Shown: positions 53,409-63,104, counted from the first letter of the stretch. The stretch: DNA of 64,000 nucleotides from Bacteroidetes bacterium GWF2_43_63 (GCA_001769275.1 MEOQ01000045.1:62001-126000), one strand, 5' to 3'. A program made the numbers and translations. Notes: generated by a model not told the origin, from the sequence alone.

Positions 53409-54782
53409 ATGAACGACGTACGCAACTACATTGAAAACAATAAGGAGCGCTTTCTGAACGAATTGTTCGACTTGATTCGGATCCCTTCCATTTCAAGTGA
53501 ATCTGCTCACAAAAACGACATGATTTTAGCCGCAGAATATTGGAAAAAATCCATTCTTGATGCTGGTGCCGATTTTGCCGAAGTGAGCCCCACCACCGGA
53601 AATCCTGTGGTTTATGGTGAAAAGGTAATCGATCCATCTTATCCTACAGTCATTGTTTATGCCCATTACGACGTGATGCCGGTCGACCCGTTGTCGGAGT
53701 GGAAAACAAATCCCTTCGAACCGGTTATCATTGATGAAAAAATTTATGCCCGTGGCGCCGATGACGACAAAGGACAAGGTTTCATGCATGCCAAGGCCTT
53801 TGAATATCTCATGAAAAACAACTTGCTCAAATGCAATGTTAAATTCATGATCGAAGGCGAGGAGGAAATCGGAAGTCCGGCCATGGTGGAATGGTGTAAA
53901 AGCAACAAAGACAGACTGAAAGGGGATATTATTCTGGTTTCAGACACAGGAATGATTGCTGCCGATATTCCAAGCATCACTGTAGGATTGCGGGGATTGA
54001 CCTACCTGCAGATAGAGCTTACCGGACCCAACCGCGACCTGCATTCAGGGCTTTTCGGCGGGGCAGTGGCCAACCCGATCAATATGCTTTCGAAAATGAT
54101 TGCTTCGCTCACCGATGACAAGGGCAGAATTACAATTCCCGGATTTTACGATGATGTTGAGGTAGTGTCCGATGCAGAGCGGACTGCGCTGAATAAAGCG
54201 CCGTTCAGTGTCGATAATTATAAATCAGCCATTGATGTTGCTGAATTATTTGGCGAAGAGGGTTATACAACCCTGGAAAGAACCGGCATTCGTCCAACGC
54301 TGGACATGTGCGGCATCTGGGGCGGATATACAGGAGAAGGCTCAAAAACGGTGCTTCCGTCAAAAGCGTATGCGAAGCTATCGGCACGTTTAGTTCCTCA
54401 TCAGAATAACCATAAAGTGGCAGAGCTGATCAAAGCACATCTTGAAAATATTGCTCCGGCTTCAACAAAAGTTAAAGTGGACATTCTTCACGGTGGGCAG
54501 CCTTATGTAATGCCAATTGAAGGAAAAGCATATCAGGCAGCGGATGCGGCACTGACCGAAATTTTCGGAAAGCGGCCTGTTCCAACCCGCAGTGGAGGCA
54601 GTATTCCGATTATTGCCACTTTTGAGGAGATTTTGGGTGTGAAATCGTTGCTCATGGGATTTGGACTTGAGTCCGATGCCATTCATTCGCCAAATGAAAA
54701 CTTTCGGGTCGAAAATTTCCTGAACGGAATAGAAGCCATTGTGCGCTTTTATCTCAACTTTCAGAAGCAGGAAAATGCCTGA
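53409..54782 (+). CDS. M20 family dipeptidase/metallopeptidase
   Basis: Cytosolic di-zinc peptidase of the M20/M25 (carnosinase-like) family. Seen: YAHYDVMP with the first metal His, RGADDDKGQG with the bridging Asp, EGEEEIGSP with the catalytic and metal Glu, SDTG with the next Asp, a dimerisation domain (about residues 195-350, LTGPNRDLHSGLFGG), and DAIHSPNENF with the last metal His. 457 residues, standard for the dipeptidase group; no signal peptide. A single gene between the repeat region and upp. Confidence 0.94.
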   Translation: MNDVRNYIENNKERFLNELFDLIRIPSISSESAHKNDMILAAEYWKKSILDAGADFAEVSPTTGNPVVYGEKVIDPSYPTVIVYAHYDVMPVDPLSEWKTNPFEPVIIDEKIYARGADDDKGQGFMHAKAFEYLMKNNLLKCNVKFMIEGEEEIGSPAMVEWCKSNKDRLKGDIILVSDTGMIAADIPSITVGLRGLTYLQIELTGPNRDLHSGLFGGAVANPINMLSKMIASLTDDKGRITIPGFYDDVEVVSDAERTALNKAPFSVDNYKSAIDVAELFGEEGYTTLERTGIRPTLDMCGIWGGYTGEGSKTVLPSKAYAKLSARLVPHQNNHKVAELIKAHLENIAPASTKVKVDILHGGQPYVMPIEGKAYQAADAALTEIFGKRPVPTRSGGSIPIIATFEEILGVKSLLMGFGLESDAIHSPNENFRVENFLNGIEAIVRFYLNFQKQENA

Positions 54783-54858
54783 TTTCTGCCTGGAAAATAA
54801 TAACGGAAAACCGAAAAGCAAAAAATAAGTACTTTAGCCACATCAACAAAACGGAATC

Positions 54859-55509
54859 ATGGTAAATAATCTGGGTAAGGAAAACTCAATTGTGAATCAG
54901 TTTATCAGCGAGCTGCGGGATGCTGAGATTCAACAGGACAGCATGCGTTTCAGAACTAATCTGGAACGTTTGGGCGAAATTTTCGCCTACGAAATCAGTA
55001 AAAAAATCAGCTATGTTCCCCGTCAGGTAACAACCCAGCTCGGCGAAGTTGATGTTCCTGTAGTTGACAAATGGCCCGTGCTTGCTACCATTATGCGTGC
55101 AGGTTTGCCTTTTCATCAGGGTTTTCTGAATATTTTTGATAAGTCCGAAAGTGCGTTTATTTCAGCGTTCCGGAAACATCATAAGGACGGCCGCTTTACC
55201 ATTCAGGTGGAATATGTCAGTTGTCCCGATATTGAAGGGAAAACACTCATAATTGCAGACCCAATGCTTGCTACAGGTTCATCGCTTGTGTTGTCGGTTA
55301 AGGAATTGTTCCAATTCGGAATGCCCGAAGAAATTCATGTGGCAACCATAATCGCCAGTACGCAGGGCATTGAATATGTTCGCCAGCATCTGCCGCACCG
55401 CAAACTGAAGATCTGGGCAGCCGCGGTGGATGAAGAGCTGACGGCCCACGCCTACATTGTTCCGGGGCTGGGTGATGCAGGCGATCTTGCCTATGGCCGC
55501 AAAGACTAA
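54859..55509 (+). CDS. upp: uracil phosphoribosyltransferase
   Basis: Pyrimidine salvage: uracil plus PRPP gives UMP. Seen: MRAGLPFHQGFL, the PRPP-binding LIIADPMLATGSSLV, and the uracil-binding C-terminus AYIVPGLGDAGDLAYG. 216 residues, complete. Eight bases separate it from the next small membrane protein gene, so upp heads a cluster with that gene, the ABC permease and the TamL-like gene. A TACTTTAG near-consensus box lies about 24 bases upstream. Confidence 0.95.
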   Translation: MVNNLGKENSIVNQFISELRDAEIQQDSMRFRTNLERLGEIFAYEISKKISYVPRQVTTQLGEVDVPVVDKWPVLATIMRAGLPFHQGFLNIFDKSESAFISAFRKHHKDGRFTIQVEYVSCPDIEGKTLIIADPMLATGSSLVLSVKELFQFGMPEEIHVATIIASTQGIEYVRQHLPHRKLKIWAAAVDEELTAHAYIVPGLGDAGDLAYGRKD

Positions 55510-55518
55510 ATTCCTGAT

Positions 55519-55977
55519 ATGTTAAACATACTGTTTCTCACAAACAGGTTTTACGAATATCTCTACGTTGTTGCCATCAGCACCTACAAGTTTCTGTTTG
55601 CAGGACCTGTTGCGGTGGCAAGCGGCTTTAATTACTGGGAAATTTCTTTGTGTCTTGCGCTGGGTGGCATTATTGGTTTTATTGTGTTTTACTGTTTTTC
55701 GGCGGAAATCATTTTGGTTTTCAACCGATTGTTTCAGAGAGGCGTAAAAACACCCAGGACTGGCTGGATTAAAAGGTACCGCAGACAAGTGCGTTTACGA
55801 AAATTGGGGTTTCCGATGCTGATGATTTTTGGCCCGGCAATACTTTCGATTCCTCTCACTGCGTTCATTGTCCGGCGGTGGTTCAGGAATACAAAGTATA
55901 TATTTGTTTACTTTTGTGTATCGGTTGTTTCCTGGGCTTTCATTTTTGGTACACTGGCCTGGCTTAATATTGTGTAG
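55519..55977 (+). CDS. hypothetical membrane protein
   Basis: A 152-residue integral membrane protein with about four hydrophobic segments (TYKFLFAGPVAVASGF, ISLCLALGGIIGFIVFYCFSA, LGFPMLMIFGPAILSIPLTAFIV, YIFVYFCVSVVSWAFIFGTLA) and a basic cytosolic loop (KTPRTGWIKRYRRQVRLRK). The GPAILSIPLTAF segment has the flavour of small exporter-like proteins, but no family can be named with confidence. It abuts the ABC permease gene with no gap (stop 55977, start 55978). Confidence 0.6.
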   Translation: MLNILFLTNRFYEYLYVVAISTYKFLFAGPVAVASGFNYWEISLCLALGGIIGFIVFYCFSAEIILVFNRLFQRGVKTPRTGWIKRYRRQVRLRKLGFPMLMIFGPAILSIPLTAFIVRRWFRNTKYIFVYFCVSVVSWAFIFGTLAWLNIV

Positions 55978-57222
55978 ATGAATCTAAAAATAATAGGCGA
56001 AAGCTTTAATATTGCTGTTCGATCGGTACGAAGCCATTTGCTGAGGACCATTCTCACTGTGCTTATTATTGCCTTCGGAATCATGGCGCTCATCAGCATT
56101 TTAACAGCCATCGAGTCCATTAAGTTTTCGCTCAGTGAAAATTTCACCCGTATGGGGAGCAACACTTTCACTATTGTTGATACTCAGATGCGCGGAGGTC
56201 CGGGTGGAGATCATAACGACCGGGTGGAATTTGAAGATATTTCGTGGGATCAGGCAACTGCTTTCAAAGACAGATATCAGTTTCCTGCGGTAGTGTCTAT
56301 TTATACGCACGCATCTGGTACTGCGACCGTCAGGTACAATCTCGAAAAATCAAATCCCAACGTTGGCGTAATGGGAATTGATGAAAATTATATGGTCACC
56401 AGTGGCCAGGAAATTGAAAAAGGACGTGGTTTTTCGCGGCACGAAGTGAATATGGGCCGAAATGTAACCGTGATTGGCAGCGACGTGGCGGAAATTTTAT
56501 TCCCGACGGGCGAAAACCCGGTTGGCAAGCAGATTTCGGTAGGTCCGGTCCGCTTTGTAGTTGTTGGAGTCATGAAAACCAAAGGCAGCAGTTTTGGTTT
56601 TTCCGGCGATAATTCATGTCTGGTGCCCGTTACAACCGTGCGTCGCTATTTCAGCAGCTCAGATGTTTCGTTCAGAATCAATGTGATGCCGACAGATACA
56701 AAATTGCTGGATGCTGCAACAGGAGAGGCTACAGGCATATTCAGAACTATTCGTAAACTTAATGTCGGGCAGTCCGACAATTTCGAAATCCGGAAAAGCG
56801 ACAGCATGGTTAATATGTTGCTCGAAAATTTGCGCTATGTGACCCTGGCGGCAACGCTTATTGGTCTTATTACACTCATGGGTGCATCTATCGGATTAAT
56901 GAATATAATGCTTGTTAGTGTGTCGGAACGGACGCGCGAAATTGGCGTTCGAAAAGCAATGGGTGCCACGAGTGTGGCCATCCGGAACCAGTTTTTGATT
57001 GAAAGCATAGTGGTAGGCCAAATGGGCGGACTACTTGGAATTTTTCTGGGTGTGCTTGCCGGCAATGTTATCAGTATTTTTCTCGACAGCAATTTTATTG
57101 TTCCGTGGGGATGGATTATTCTGGGTTTTACGCTCACGCTTGCCGTTGGAATTCTTTCCGGAATCATACCCGCAAACAGAGCGGCGAAACTTGATCCCAT
57201 CGAATCGCTGCGATATGAATAG
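55978..57222 (+). CDS. MacB/FtsX-type ABC transporter permease
   Basis: 414 residues with one N-terminal membrane helix (LRTILTVLIIAFGIMALISI), a large periplasmic MacB-like domain (about residues 50-270: NFTRMGSNTFTIVD, VTVIGSDVAEILFP), and three C-terminal helices of the FtsX domain ending NRAAKLDPIESLRYE, the usual signature. It is a mechanotransmission-type permease rather than an importer. No ATPase gene is adjacent, so a partner encoded elsewhere is needed. It overlaps the following TamL-like gene by eight bases. Confidence 0.92.
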   Translation: MNLKIIGESFNIAVRSVRSHLLRTILTVLIIAFGIMALISILTAIESIKFSLSENFTRMGSNTFTIVDTQMRGGPGGDHNDRVEFEDISWDQATAFKDRYQFPAVVSIYTHASGTATVRYNLEKSNPNVGVMGIDENYMVTSGQEIEKGRGFSRHEVNMGRNVTVIGSDVAEILFPTGENPVGKQISVGPVRFVVVGVMKTKGSSFGFSGDNSCLVPVTTVRRYFSSSDVSFRINVMPTDTKLLDAATGEATGIFRTIRKLNVGQSDNFEIRKSDSMVNMLLENLRYVTLAATLIGLITLMGASIGLMNIMLVSVSERTREIGVRKAMGATSVAIRNQFLIESIVVGQMGGLLGIFLGVLAGNVISIFLDSNFIVPWGWIILGFTLTLAVGILSGIIPANRAAKLDPIESLRYE

Positions 57223-59647
57223 CCGGTTGTTGACATATTGCCTGATTGCGGTGCTGCCCTTGGTGCTGATGCTCGAAGGCTGCAGCACCACGCGCCGTCA
57301 TCCGGGTAAAATCTTGCTGGCTGACACAAAATTGATTATCGATAACAACGCCTTGGATTATTATGATCTTGACGGCCTGATCAGGCAGCACGAAAATCGT
57401 CGGTTTGTAGGCATGCGGCTCCATACAGGCGTTTACAACCTGGGTGAATCGATGAAGGATCGCACGGCAAAAAAAGAAGCCAGAATAAAAAAGAAAATCC
57501 AGAGAAAAAAAAGCAGACATCCGAATAAATACATCAACGAGCAGAAAGAGCTTGAAAAAGCAAAACGCGGAATGCGCAGCTGGCTTATGAATACGGTTGG
57601 CGAAGAACCTGTTTTTCTCGATTCCGGCCTCACCCGGCAAAGCGTTTTGCAGATGGAATTGTATTGCAAAAAACATGGATTTTTCAATGCTGAAATACAA
57701 GATACCGTTGTATACAACAGAAAGAAAAACAAAGCAAAAAAAGTTGAATACCGCATTTTAGCTGGCATTCCTTTCACTATTAAAAACATTGATTTTGTAT
57801 CGGCCGATCCAAACATCAGTTCCTATCTGATTTCCGAAAAGAAAAACTCACTCATTCAGACTGGAGAAATATACAACGAAGATGTGCTGGAAAGTGAACG
57901 TATCCGCATCAATGATGATTTGAAAAATCTTGGATATTTTGCCTTCAGTCAGTCTTATATTCGCTACGAAGTAGATTCGGGCCTCGGCACCAATCAGCTC
58001 AATATAAAAGTGATTATCAATCGTCCGTTTGTACAGACTAAGGATTCAACTGCGTTTTACAATCACCGGAAATACAAGGTCCGGAAAATTTCCGTCTTTC
58101 CGGATTTTTCAGTCACCGACGAAGGGAAAATGGTTTATGACACGCTGGCATTTGTAAAACACCTGCGCAACAAAACAGAAACTGATACGATATATTTTCT
58201 TTTCCAGGATCGTATGCGGGTGAAACCAAAGGTTATTGCCCGAAAAATATTCATTCGCACCGGTAATTATTTCAATCTGAATAATGCCAACAAAACACAG
58301 GCTGAACTTAGCAGTCTGAACATTTTCAAATACATTAATATCCGCTTTGTACCCGACACAGCCGCGATCAGTCATGGTCAGCCTGTGCCCCTCGATGCCA
58401 TTGTCGAACTTAGCTTGTCGCCCGTGCAGGCAATTAATGTTGAGGTCGAAGGTACCAACTCCTCCGGAAATCTTGGCACAGCCGGCAATCTGGTGTATAA
58501 AAACAGAAATTTGTTCAGAGGTGCCGAGCAGTTCAATTTTAAATTCAAGGGAGGTCTTGAGTTTCAGAAGACAATTTTTGAGGAGGAAAATGATGTCATC
58601 AACGGGCTCCCTTTCAACTCAGCCGAAATCAGCTCAGAAGTTGGCCTGACAACTCCCGTAAACAGTCGTTGGTTTACACAGAGCAGCCATCCGATGCTGA
58701 AGTACACAACTGGCTTTAGCTATCAGCTGAGGCCCAATTACGAGCGGTATATCAGTCACCTCAAGGCATCGCTGGAGTGGAAAGAGTCGGCAACAACGGT
58801 AATGCAGTTTTATTTGCCGATCAATCTTGTGCGCATTTTGCCGGATTCATTGTTTGCAGAGCGAATTTCGCAGTTTTCGAGAACCATCCGTTACAGCTAC
58901 GAGGATCACTTTATTCCTGGATTTGGCTTCACAATGGTCTCAAGCAATCAGGCCCTTCGGAAAAACAAACCTTTTACGTATAAGAAAATTACGTTTGAGC
59001 AGGCCGGGGTAACGTTGTGGATGGGAAATGGCTTCAATAGCTGGCGTCAGGGCGAAATTTTCCGGGTACTCGGCATCAATTATTCACAATATGTCAAGCT
59101 GGATATTGATGTTCGCTATTACAAACCCTGGCTGAATGAGACTATGTTTGTGAGCCGTGCGTTTTTTGGCATTGGCTTGCCATATGGAAACAGCAGCCTG
59201 TTGCCTTTCGAAAAAAGCTATTCCGCCTCCGGCTCCAACGATATCCGGGCATGGAAATTCCGTTCCCTGGGGCCAGGTACTTATTCCGATACAGCCGATT
59301 TTGAGTTTGACCGGACCGGTGACATAAGTCTGGTGCTGAATTTCGAATACCGTTTTCCAATAATCAGCTGGTTCAATGGAGCCTTGTTTGTCGACGCTGG
59401 CAATGTGTGGCTCAAAAATGCCAGCGATGAGTTTCCGGGAGGCGAATTTAAATTGAATTCATTTTATAAGCAATTTGGTGTCGGCACAGGGTTCGGCCTC
59501 CGCCTTGATTTCGATTTTTTTATATTCAGAATTGATGCTTCCTTCCCATTAAGAGATCCTTCATCACCAGCAGGTGAAACGTGGGTTGGATTTGATAAGC
59601 CTTTCAATGGAACCACCCTGAGCTTTGGTATTGGTTATCCGTTCTGA
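57215..59647 (+). CDS. TamL-like outer-membrane assembly lipoprotein (BamA/TamA family)
   Basis: Omp85-family protein that folds or exports outer-membrane proteins. The start at 57215 gives a lipoprotein signal (LIAVLPLVLMLEGC), a hallmark of the Bacteroidota TamL group; longer readings run through the permease gene. Next is a very basic segment (about residues 85-115, KKEARIKKKIQRKKSRH), POTRA-like domains (residues about 120-430), and a C-terminal 16-strand barrel ending GTTLSFGIGYPF with the terminal Phe of outer-membrane proteins. 810 residues. tamB, its usual partner, is not adjacent. Eight-base overlap with the ABC permease suggests coupled translation. Confidence 0.88.
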   Translation: MNSRLLTYCLIAVLPLVLMLEGCSTTRRHPGKILLADTKLIIDNNALDYYDLDGLIRQHENRRFVGMRLHTGVYNLGESMKDRTAKKEARIKKKIQRKKSRHPNKYINEQKELEKAKRGMRSWLMNTVGEEPVFLDSGLTRQSVLQMELYCKKHGFFNAEIQDTVVYNRKKNKAKKVEYRILAGIPFTIKNIDFVSADPNISSYLISEKKNSLIQTGEIYNEDVLESERIRINDDLKNLGYFAFSQSYIRYEVDSGLGTNQLNIKVIINRPFVQTKDSTAFYNHRKYKVRKISVFPDFSVTDEGKMVYDTLAFVKHLRNKTETDTIYFLFQDRMRVKPKVIARKIFIRTGNYFNLNNANKTQAELSSLNIFKYINIRFVPDTAAISHGQPVPLDAIVELSLSPVQAINVEVEGTNSSGNLGTAGNLVYKNRNLFRGAEQFNFKFKGGLEFQKTIFEEENDVINGLPFNSAEISSEVGLTTPVNSRWFTQSSHPMLKYTTGFSYQLRPNYERYISHLKASLEWKESATTVMQFYLPINLVRILPDSLFAERISQFSRTIRYSYEDHFIPGFGFTMVSSNQALRKNKPFTYKKITFEQAGVTLWMGNGFNSWRQGEIFRVLGINYSQYVKLDIDVRYYKPWLNETMFVSRAFFGIGLPYGNSSLLPFEKSYSASGSNDIRAWKFRSLGPGTYSDTADFEFDRTGDISLVLNFEYRFPIISWFNGALFVDAGNVWLKNASDEFPGGEFKLNSFYKQFGVGTGFGLRLDFDFFIFRIDASFPLRDPSSPAGETWVGFDKPFNGTTLSFGIGYPF

Positions 59648-59734
59648 GCCAAATGGTTTTTTGGATGATTTAAATCAGGTGAAGAAGCGTAATTTTAAAG
59701 CATTCTTAATTGATCTCATTTAAAATGCTTTTCA

Positions 59735-59742
59735 TACTTTTG
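59735..59742 (+). promoter_or_regulatory. Bacteroidota -7 box for nhaD
   Basis: TACTTTTG, exact consensus, 24 bases before the nhaD start. Confidence 0.62.
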
Positions 59743-59766
59743 CGCCAAATTTAAACTCTGCTCGTT

Positions 59767-61152
59767 ATGGACATGTTTTTACTAATGGTCATTGTGTTCG
59801 TGCTTGGTTATCTTGCCATCGCACTTGAACACCCTCTTAAAATTGACAAAGCCGCTTCTGCCCTTTTGATTGGTTCTTTAACCTGGGTCGTTTACATCTC
59901 AGGCGCATTCGATATTTTTTCCAGTGGTGCAAGCACTGCATGGAACGACTATTTTGCTGCAAACCCCGATGCCAATACAGTTGAAGGCATGCAGCATTTT
60001 ATTGTTCACAATCAGATCATTGAGCATCTGGGTGAAATAAGCGAAATTCTTTTCTTCCTACTCGGTGCAATGACGATTGTTGAAATCACCGATCAGCACG
60101 AAGGTTTTAAAGTAATTACCGACCGAATCAAAACCACTCATAAAGTAAAACTGCTCTGGATTATCAGTTTTATTACTTTTTTCCTTTCAGCTATGCTTGA
60201 CAACCTCACAACAACCATTGTGATGGTAGCCCTGTTGCGAAAACTAATTGGTGATAAACACACCCGTTGGTTCTATGCCAGCATGGTTGTTCTGGCTGCA
60301 AATGCCGGCGGTGCATGGTCGCCCATCGGCGATGTCACAACCATTATGCTCTGGATTGGCGGACAGGTAACAACAGTCAGCATTATTGTTGGTGTTTTCC
60401 TTCCCAGCCTTGTTTGTATGGTTATTCCGCTTAGCTTGCTTAGTTTCACCATGAAAGGGAACGTAACAAGACCTAAAATTGATGAAAGCAAAAAATCGAA
60501 AACAACATCTTTCGAACGAAATTTAATGTTGGCGCTAGGAGTAGGTGGATTGTTGTTTGTTCCGGTTTTTAAAACCATTACGCATTTACCTCCGTATATG
60601 GGCATGCTGCTCAGTTTGGCCATCATCTGGATGATTACCGAAATTCTGCATTTGAAAAAACCAAAAGAAGACAAGCTCAGTGTAGCTACCATCCTAACAA
60701 AAGTTGATGTTCCGACCGTGCTCTTCTTCCTTGGAATTTTGTCTGCGGTTGCCGCATTGCAATCTGCTGGTCAGTTAAGTGTTTTGGCGCAGGCACTCGA
60801 CGATTCTTTAGGCGATGTTTATTTGATTGGTGGTGCAATCGGAGTTCTTTCGGCTGTGGTTGATAATGTTCCGCTTGTTGCCGGCGCCATGGGTATGTAC
60901 CCAATAGCCGAACCCGGTGCAACGGGCTATCTGGCCAATTTTGTGCAGGATGGCTTGTTTTGGGAATATCTTGCCTATACGGCAGGAACCGGTGGCAGTA
61001 TGCTCATCATTGGCTCTGCTGCAGGTGTTGCCGCCATGGGGCTTGAAAAAATTGATTTCATCTGGTATATGAAACATATTTCCTGGCTTGCATTGCTGGG
61101 GTATTTGGCCGGTATCGGTGTTTATGTGCTGGAGCATATGCTGATAGGATAA
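59767..61152 (+). CDS. nhaD: NhaD-type sodium:proton antiporter
   Basis: Inner-membrane Na+/H+ exchanger of the ion-transporter superfamily. 461 residues with about 12 hydrophobic segments; seen: LGYLAIALEHPLKIDKAASALLIG, EILFFLLGAMTIVEITDQHEGF, MLDNLTTTIVMVALL with the conserved Asp-Asn, AANAGGAWSPIGDVTTIMLWIGG, and the second-half repeat SAVVDNVPLVAGAMGMY plus GTGGSMLIIGSAAGV. These paired motifs define NhaD. It ends 14 bases before a strong terminator and is convergent with the KdpE-like regulator. Confidence 0.94.
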   Translation: MDMFLLMVIVFVLGYLAIALEHPLKIDKAASALLIGSLTWVVYISGAFDIFSSGASTAWNDYFAANPDANTVEGMQHFIVHNQIIEHLGEISEILFFLLGAMTIVEITDQHEGFKVITDRIKTTHKVKLLWIISFITFFLSAMLDNLTTTIVMVALLRKLIGDKHTRWFYASMVVLAANAGGAWSPIGDVTTIMLWIGGQVTTVSIIVGVFLPSLVCMVIPLSLLSFTMKGNVTRPKIDESKKSKTTSFERNLMLALGVGGLLFVPVFKTITHLPPYMGMLLSLAIIWMITEILHLKKPKEDKLSVATILTKVDVPTVLFFLGILSAVAALQSAGQLSVLAQALDDSLGDVYLIGGAIGVLSAVVDNVPLVAGAMGMYPIAEPGATGYLANFVQDGLFWEYLAYTAGTGGSMLIIGSAAGVAAMGLEKIDFIWYMKHISWLALLGYLAGIGVYVLEHMLIG

Positions 61153-61165
61153 TAAAAAGTTGTTT

Positions 61166-61202
61166 AAAAAAAAGAGGCTGAAATTTTCAGCCTCTTTTTT
61201 TT
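61166..61202. terminator. Strong bidirectional intrinsic terminator
   Basis: GAGGCTG (61174-61180) pairs with CAGCCTC (61188-61194), flanked by an A run and a T run of eight each, so it works on both strands for the convergent nhaD and kdpE-like genes. Confidence 0.92.
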
Positions 61203-61225
61203 GGTTCATTTGTGAGCGATGATTA

Positions 61226-61918
61226 TCAAAATTTCTGAACAAACCGATAACCAATTGAGGGCTCAGTAATTAGAATTTTCGGATGATTGGGGTCGTCTTC
61301 AATTTTTTTGCGGATTTGCCCTACAAAAACGCGCAAATATTGTGATTGTTCTGCATAGGTAGGTCCCCAGATCTGTTTTAAAATAAATTGATGTGTCAAT
61401 ACCTTGTTGCGATTGCTCGCCAAGAGCGTCAAAAGAGAATATTCTGTTGCTGTAAGTTTAACCGGCTCGTTGTTTTTTTTCACTATTCTGTTTGCTAAAT
61501 CAATAAAAAGATCGGCTGCTTGAATTATATGGTTTTGATCTTTTTTTGCGACCTGCCGCAGCAAATTGCGGATGCGCGCCAGAAGTTCGCCTGTTCTAAA
61601 TGGTTTAACAAGATAATCGTTGGCGCCTAAGTCAAGTGCCGACACTATTTCATTTTCAGAATCGCGACCCGACAATATAATTACTGGCGAAAAGAACCAT
61701 TCACGGAGTCCTTTCAAAACATCCTTTCCGTCTGAGTCAGGCAGACCCAGGTCGAGCAAAATCAAATCTGGAGGTCTGCTTGAGGCCAGTTGAATTCCTT
61801 CTTTTCCTGTAGAAGCTTCAATAACGGAATAACCAGCGCTGTATAGTGTTAGCTTTAACAGCCTTCGAATCTGGATTTCATCATCAACAACCAGAATACA
61901 TGGCTTATTCATCATCAT
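61226..61918 (-). CDS. KdpE-like OmpR-family response regulator
   Basis: 230-residue DNA-binding regulator. Receiver domain: VVDDE near the N-terminus, phospho-acceptor Asp56 in LILLDLGLPD, Thr/Ser position at ILSGRD, Lys105 in DYLVKPF; then a winged-helix domain with LTATEYSLLTLLASNRNKVLTHQFILKQIWGP and SQYLRVFVGQIRKKIE, whose sequence is KdpE-type. The ATG at 61918 (first of three in a row) follows GGAGGG closely and overlaps the kinase stop by 14 bases; the TTG at 61942 is less likely. No kdpFABC genes are in the window. Confidence 0.92.
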   Translation of the reverse strand: MMMNKPCILVVDDEIQIRRLLKLTLYSAGYSVIEASTGKEGIQLASSRPPDLILLDLGLPDSDGKDVLKGLREWFFSPVIILSGRDSENEIVSALDLGANDYLVKPFRTGELLARIRNLLRQVAKKDQNHIIQAADLFIDLANRIVKKNNEPVKLTATEYSLLTLLASNRNKVLTHQFILKQIWGPTYAEQSQYLRVFVGQIRKKIEDDPNHPKILITEPSIGYRFVQKF

Positions 61919-62975
61919 TTTCCCTCCATTCTGTTGTTTCAACAGGAATATTCAATTGTACACTGGCTCCTCCATTTGCATTGTTTGAAAGGTTCAGAGT
62001 GCCACCATGCATGGTCAAAAATCCATTTACTATGGATAATCCCAGGCCAAGACCTTCATTTTTGTTTTTCTGGACAATGTCGTTTTTTTGCAAATCAATA
62101 TTCGTAAAATTGAATCCCGGGCCATCATCTTCAACGGTTATTTTGAGAAGCTTGTTGCTAAAATCAGCTGTCACCTCTACCATGGATTTGTCCGGGGTGT
62201 GTAATACAGCATTATGAATAACATTATAAAGGGCCTGTTCGATTAAACCGAAATCAAGTTTGACTAAAAGCATTTTTTTAGGAAGCACTACGTTGATATT
62301 TCTATGGCTGAAATTTTCAGGTATTCGGTTTATTGCAGTATAAACAAGCTCGGTCACATCACACCATGTTTTGTTAGCCCTAAGAAATCCTGATTCAATG
62401 CGCGACATATTCAACAGGTTTTCCACTAACTGATTCAGCCGCTCTCCTGCAGTTAACACTTCGCGATTTAACTCGATCCTTTCTGTATCAGTGATGTTGG
62501 TGTCGGGGTTTAAAATATTTTCGCTAACACCAATGATGGTGGTGATAGGTGTTCTCAGTTCATGTGAAATTGATCTGAATAAGGTGTTGTAAAAGCCAAG
62601 TCGTTTAAGTTTTTCCTCTTTAAGCATAGCCTGTTTTTCAATTCGGCGAATTTGAGAAGTGAAAATACCATTAAGCAAAACAACAAGAAAATACATGCTA
62701 AGCATGAGCCCGTCTTCGGTTGTTATCGGATGAAATGAAAGAAATGGAGGAATGAAAAAGAAATCCCAAATAAAAACACTTATCACTGCAGAAACCAGCA
62801 CTGGCCATACTGTGAAAACCATTGAAAGTATGGAAACCGTAAAAAGAAGTATCAACGCAATGCTTTTGTATCCAACCCAACCACTCAGAAAGTAGCAGAT
62901 TATTGAGACAATAATGATTATCGAAACACTCAATGTGAATTGTTTCCACAACTGCATTTTCGTAAATGTGCGCAT
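61905..62975 (-). CDS. KdpD-like (DUF4118) sensor histidine kinase, short form
   Basis: 356 residues. Four hydrophobic segments of the KdpD membrane domain (DUF4118: WVGYKSIALILLFTVSILSMVF, WPVLVSAVISVFIWDFFFIPP, LSMYFLVVLLNGIF), then HisKA with phospho-acceptor His138 in SISHELRTPITTIIG, and HATPase with NVIHNAVLHTPDK, DDGPGF, GLGLSIVNGFL. It lacks the N-terminal KdpD and Usp domains of full-length KdpD. The start at 62975 is chosen because the -7 box (62995-63002) lies between it and the longer reading from 63011. Overlaps the regulator gene. Confidence 0.92.
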   Translation of the reverse strand: MRTFTKMQLWKQFTLSVSIIIIVSIICYFLSGWVGYKSIALILLFTVSILSMVFTVWPVLVSAVISVFIWDFFFIPPFLSFHPITTEDGLMLSMYFLVVLLNGIFTSQIRRIEKQAMLKEEKLKRLGFYNTLFRSISHELRTPITTIIGVSENILNPDTNITDTERIELNREVLTAGERLNQLVENLLNMSRIESGFLRANKTWCDVTELVYTAINRIPENFSHRNINVVLPKKMLLVKLDFGLIEQALYNVIHNAVLHTPDKSMVEVTADFSNKLLKITVEDDGPGFNFTNIDLQKNDIVQKNKNEGLGLGLSIVNGFLTMHGGTLNLSNNANGGASVQLNIPVETTEWRENDDE

Positions 62976-62994
62976 GCCAGGCCAATTTGAAATG

Positions 62995-63002
62995 CAAAGA
63001 TA
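62995..63002 (-). promoter_or_regulatory. Bacteroidota -7 box for the KdpDE-like operon
   Basis: TATCTTTG on the minus strand, exact consensus, 19 bases before 62975. Confidence 0.62.
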
Positions 63003-63096
63003 CAAAAGCAAAGCTGTTTATCATTTTGGTTGCATCTGAGTGTATAAGGATTTTATAAAGATTTATTTTGAAGCTGTTTTGCTTAAAATCTGCATC

Positions 63097-63104
63097 TAAT
63101 TTTG
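63097..63104 (+). promoter_or_regulatory. Bacteroidota -7 box for the second ion transporter
   Basis: TAATTTTG on the plus strand, 35 bases before the ATG at 63140; divergent from the kinase box about 95 bases away. CTGCATCT and the related TTGCATCT (63031) lie between them and could be regulator sites. Confidence 0.5.

Noticed and set aside
61226-62975. Calling the two-component genes kdpD/kdpE as potassium regulators
   Set aside because: The sensor lacks the KdpD and Usp domains and there is no kdpFABC in the window; family resemblance is reported but the potassium role is not.
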